Both the position numbers and the translations under genes were made by a program. Source: Actinomycetota bacterium (GTDB lineage Bacteria > Actinomycetota > CADDZG01 > WHSQ01). From it: DNA of 7,147 nt. The DNA is taken from contig JAHWJK010000064.1 of NCBI GenBank assembly GCA_019348445.1, forward strand, positions 1 to 7,147. The letters run 5' to 3'. Shown here one piece after another: positions 5,659 to 7,147 of this stretch (positions are counted from its first letter, which is position 1; every line of letters starts with the position of its first letter). Below the pieces are notes generated by a model. That model was not told where the DNA came from and did not search any database. It saw only the letters and a program-made list of their open reading frames with translations.

Positions 5659-6057
5659 TTACCAGACGTATGCCAGGATCTCGCCACCAACACGAGCCTG
5701 ACGAGCTTGCTTGTCGGTCATCACACCTTGCGACGTCGAGACGATGGCGACGCCCAGACCACCGAGAACCCTCGGGAGTTCGGAAGCGCCGCGGTACACC
5801 CGACGACCGGGTTTAGAGATGCGCCTGATCCCGGAGATGACTCGCTCGCGATCCTCCGTGTAGCGCAGGCGGATCTTGATCGTCGGATGCCCCTCTCCAT
5901 TCGCCACCTCGAAGCCATCCACGTAGCCTTCGTCGGCAAGGATCCGGGCGATGTTCTCTTTGATCTTCGACGCCGGGATCTCGACCTCGTCGTGGAACGC
6001 GGTCGACGCATTCCTGATTCGGGCGAGCATGTCGGCGATTGGGTCGGTCATAGTCAT
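5659..6057 (-). CDS. rpsH: 30S ribosomal protein S8
   Basis: S8 is a primary 16S rRNA-binding protein of the central domain. In E. coli it also represses translation of its own operon by binding near the rplE start; whether that happens here cannot be seen. The 132-residue product begins MTMTDPIADMLARIRNAS and ends with the rRNA-binding signature STSQGVMTDKQARQARVGG followed by EILAYVW, all typical. Two in-frame ATGs exist, at 6057 and 6051. I chose 6057 because MTMTDP is common in actinobacterial S8, but the Shine-Dalgarno-like GGTGAT over the rpsN stop would serve either. The TAA stop is 16 bp before the rplF ATG. Confidence 0.96.
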   Translation of the reverse strand: MTMTDPIADMLARIRNASTAFHDEVEIPASKIKENIARILADEGYVDGFEVANGEGHPTIKIRLRYTEDRERVISGIRRISKPGRRVYRGASELPRVLGGLGVAIVSTSQGVMTDKQARQARVGGEILAYVW

Positions 6058-6061
6058 CCGA

Positions 6062-6247
6062 TCACCAGCTCGCTTTCGTCACGCCGGGAATCTCTCCGTT
6101 GTGTGCCATCTCGCGGAAGCACAGACGACAAAGCCCGAACTGGCGGAAGACCGCGCGCGGACGACCACAGCGCACGCAGCGTGTGTACTCACGCACCTTG
6201 AATTTCTGCTTCCTCTTGGCTTTGTTGATCAGTGCTTTTTTGGCCAT
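6062..6247 (-). CDS. rpsN: 30S ribosomal protein S14, zinc-binding type (type Z)
   Basis: S14 belongs to the head of the small subunit and is needed for binding of S2, S3 and late assembly. The product has 61 residues, the length of the short type-Z form, and carries the zinc-finger cysteines C24, C27, C40 and C43 (CVRC and CRLC) followed by the conserved REMAHNGEIPGVTKASW end. It is therefore the zinc-dependent (C+) version; no zinc-free paralogue is in this window. The ATG is preceded by a purine-rich GGTGGAGGAG run (about 6249-6258) overlapping the rplE stop; its spacing to the ATG is short, but the start matches the family exactly (MAKKALINKA). rpsH starts 4 bp after the TGA. Confidence 0.97.
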   Translation of the reverse strand: MAKKALINKAKRKQKFKVREYTRCVRCGRPRAVFRQFGLCRLCFREMAHNGEIPGVTKASW

Positions 6248-6257
6248 GCTCCTCCAC

Positions 6258-6833
6258 CTATCCCTGCGCGGCAGCCGTGTCCCGCAGCGGGAACCCGAGT
6301 GCCTTCAACAGCGCTCTACCGTCGTCGTCTGTCGTAGCCGAGGTCACGATCGTGACGTCCATGCCCCGCGGCTGGTCGATGTCGTCGTAGTCGATCTCCG
6401 GAAACACGAGCTGTTCAGTCAAACCGAACGTGTAATTACCGCGCCCGTCGAACGATCGCGGATTGAGCCCCCGGAAGTCCCGGATGCGAGGAAGCACGAT
6501 CGACGTGAGCCGATCGAGGAAGTCCCACATGCGATCGCCGCGCATAGTCACAGCCGCACCGATCGGCATCCCCTCACGGATCTTGAAAGTAGCGATCGAC
6601 TTACGAGCTCTTCGGATCGCCGGCTTCTGACCGGTGATCGCGGTGAGGTCCCTGACGGCGCCGTCGAGCAGCTTCGCGTCCTTCGACGCCTCACCCACGC
6701 CCATATTCACGACGATCTTCTCGGGCTTCGGAACCTGCATGACGTTCTTGAGCCCGAGGTCGCGCTGCAACTGCTCGCGGATCTCGCTGCGATAGCGCTC
6801 CTTCAAGCGCGGGGTGTAAGTCTGCGTGCTCAT
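6258..6833 (-). CDS. rplE: 50S ribosomal protein L5
   Basis: L5 is a large-subunit protein that binds 5S rRNA and helps anchor the central protuberance, contacting the P-site tRNA and S13. The 191-residue product shows the family signatures PKPEKIVVNMGVGEASKDAK (about residues 35-54), the GQKPAIRRARKSIATFKIREG stretch (about 68-88), and the RDFRGLNPRSFDGRGNYTFG loop with EQLVFPEIDYD (about 118-150). It is slightly longer than the usual 179-187 residues because of extra residues at the C-terminus (RDTAAAQG). The ATG overlaps the rplX stop in an ATGA junction. A strong GGAGGT lies inside the end of rplX at 6839-6844, 5 nt upstream of the ATG, which settles the start. The next gene, rpsN, begins 10 bp after the TAG. 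Confidence 0.97.
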   Translation of the reverse strand: MSTQTYTPRLKERYRSEIREQLQRDLGLKNVMQVPKPEKIVVNMGVGEASKDAKLLDGAVRDLTAITGQKPAIRRARKSIATFKIREGMPIGAAVTMRGDRMWDFLDRLTSIVLPRIRDFRGLNPRSFDGRGNYTFGLTEQLVFPEIDYDDIDQPRGMDVTIVTSATTDDDGRALLKALGFPLRDTAAAQG

Positions 6834-7147
6834 ATTTCACCTCCGCACTTCTTGCAGATGCGGACCTTGGCGCCGGTGCCTTCCTCGACGCGATAGCCGG
6901 CGCGGGTCGGACCGTCGTTCCCGCAGACAAGAGCGATGTTCGATACGTTGATCGGAGCTTCCTTGTGAGCGATACCGCCGGTCTGCTGTCCACGCCGGTC
7001 CATCGTCACCTTCTCGTGTCGCGTGACGCGGTTGACGCCCTCGACGATCACCTTGTTCTTCCGTGGGATGACCTCGAGGATCCGGCCCTGCGTGCCGAGG
7101 TCTTTCCCCGCGATCACCGCCACGGTGTCGCCTTTTTTGAATTTCAT
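6830..7147 (-). CDS. rplX: 50S ribosomal protein L24
   Basis: L24 is one of two assembly-initiating proteins of the large subunit; it binds the 5' domain of 23S rRNA and sits near the exit tunnel. The 105-residue product opens with MKFKKGDTVAVIAGKDLG, the KOW motif of the L24 family, and continues with the usual NKVIVEGVNRVTRH segment (residues 31-43). Length is normal. The ATG is the last codon of the window and matches the family start, so the gene appears complete, but its ribosome-binding site lies outside. The C-terminal part carries C75, C98 and C101, with D78 where zinc-ribbon forms of L24 have a second cysteine (CGND instead of CxxC). The TGA stop overlaps the rplE start by 4 bp (ATGA). 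This is the first gene of the visible spc-type cluster; rplN would be expected just upstream. Confidence 0.97.
   Translation of the reverse strand: MKFKKGDTVAVIAGKDLGTQGRILEVIPRKNKVIVEGVNRVTRHEKVTMDRRGQQTGGIAHKEAPINVSNIALVCGNDGPTRAGYRVEEGTGAKVRICKKCGGEI

Noticed and set aside
5643..5693. Upstream start for rplF adding 17 residues
   Set aside because: The added stretch overlaps the end of rpsH, has no similarity to L6, and the ribosome-binding site fits the ATG at 5642.
1..7147. A novel accessory system, mobile element, CRISPR array, tRNA or riboswitch
   Set aside because: Every stretch is accounted for by core ribosomal or housekeeping genes in their usual order, with only one gap of about 200 bp; no repeats, transposase, integrase or cloverleaf structure was seen.

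Overview
This window is a highly conserved ribosomal-protein block. Every gene is on the minus strand, so in transcription order it reads from high to low coordinates: rplX (L24), rplE (L5), rpsN (S14, zinc type), rpsH (S8), rplF (L6), rplR (L18), rpsE (S5), rpmD (L30), rplO (L15), secY, adk, map; then a gap of about 200 bp carrying a promoter; then infA, rpmJ (L36) and the 5' part of rpsM (S13). This is the classical 'spc' operon followed by the head of the 'alpha' (rpsM-rpoA) operon. The window starts exactly at the rplX start codon on the right and cuts rpsM after 71 codons on the left.

The organism is a G+C-rich bacterium. The best guess is a deep-branching actinobacterium (Actinomycetota). 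This rests on S14 of the short four-cysteine type, S8 beginning MTMTDPIADML, the SecY N-terminus (FKVPDLRKKILFTL), the secY-adk-map-infA-rpmJ-rpsM order and the frequent GTG starts. It is inference from protein wording, and other G+C-rich phyla are not excluded.

Layout. From 7147 down to 808, twelve genes are packed with gaps of 0-16 bp or with 4-bp stop/start overlaps (ATGA or GTGA). This implies one transcript with translational coupling. The only real intergenic space is 612-807. It contains a good sigma70-like extended -10 promoter (704-732) facing infA and, just after the predicted start site, a nested GC-rich inverted repeat (644-693) in the infA leader. infA, rpmJ and rpsM follow with gaps of 18 and 9 bp.

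Functionally the block couples assembly of both ribosomal subunits (L24, L5, L6, L18, L30, L15, L36; S14, S8, S5, S13) with translation initiation (IF-1), protein export (SecY), removal of the initiator methionine (Map) and adenine-nucleotide balance (Adk). I found no mobile element, CRISPR array, tRNA, phage gene or defence system, and no sign of a new system. The points worth a second look are small: the structured infA leader, an N-terminally extended IF-1 with a GTG start and no good ribosome-binding site, an L24 with a near-complete zinc-ribbon-like Cys pattern (C, D, C, C), and weak ribosome-binding sites at adk and map.
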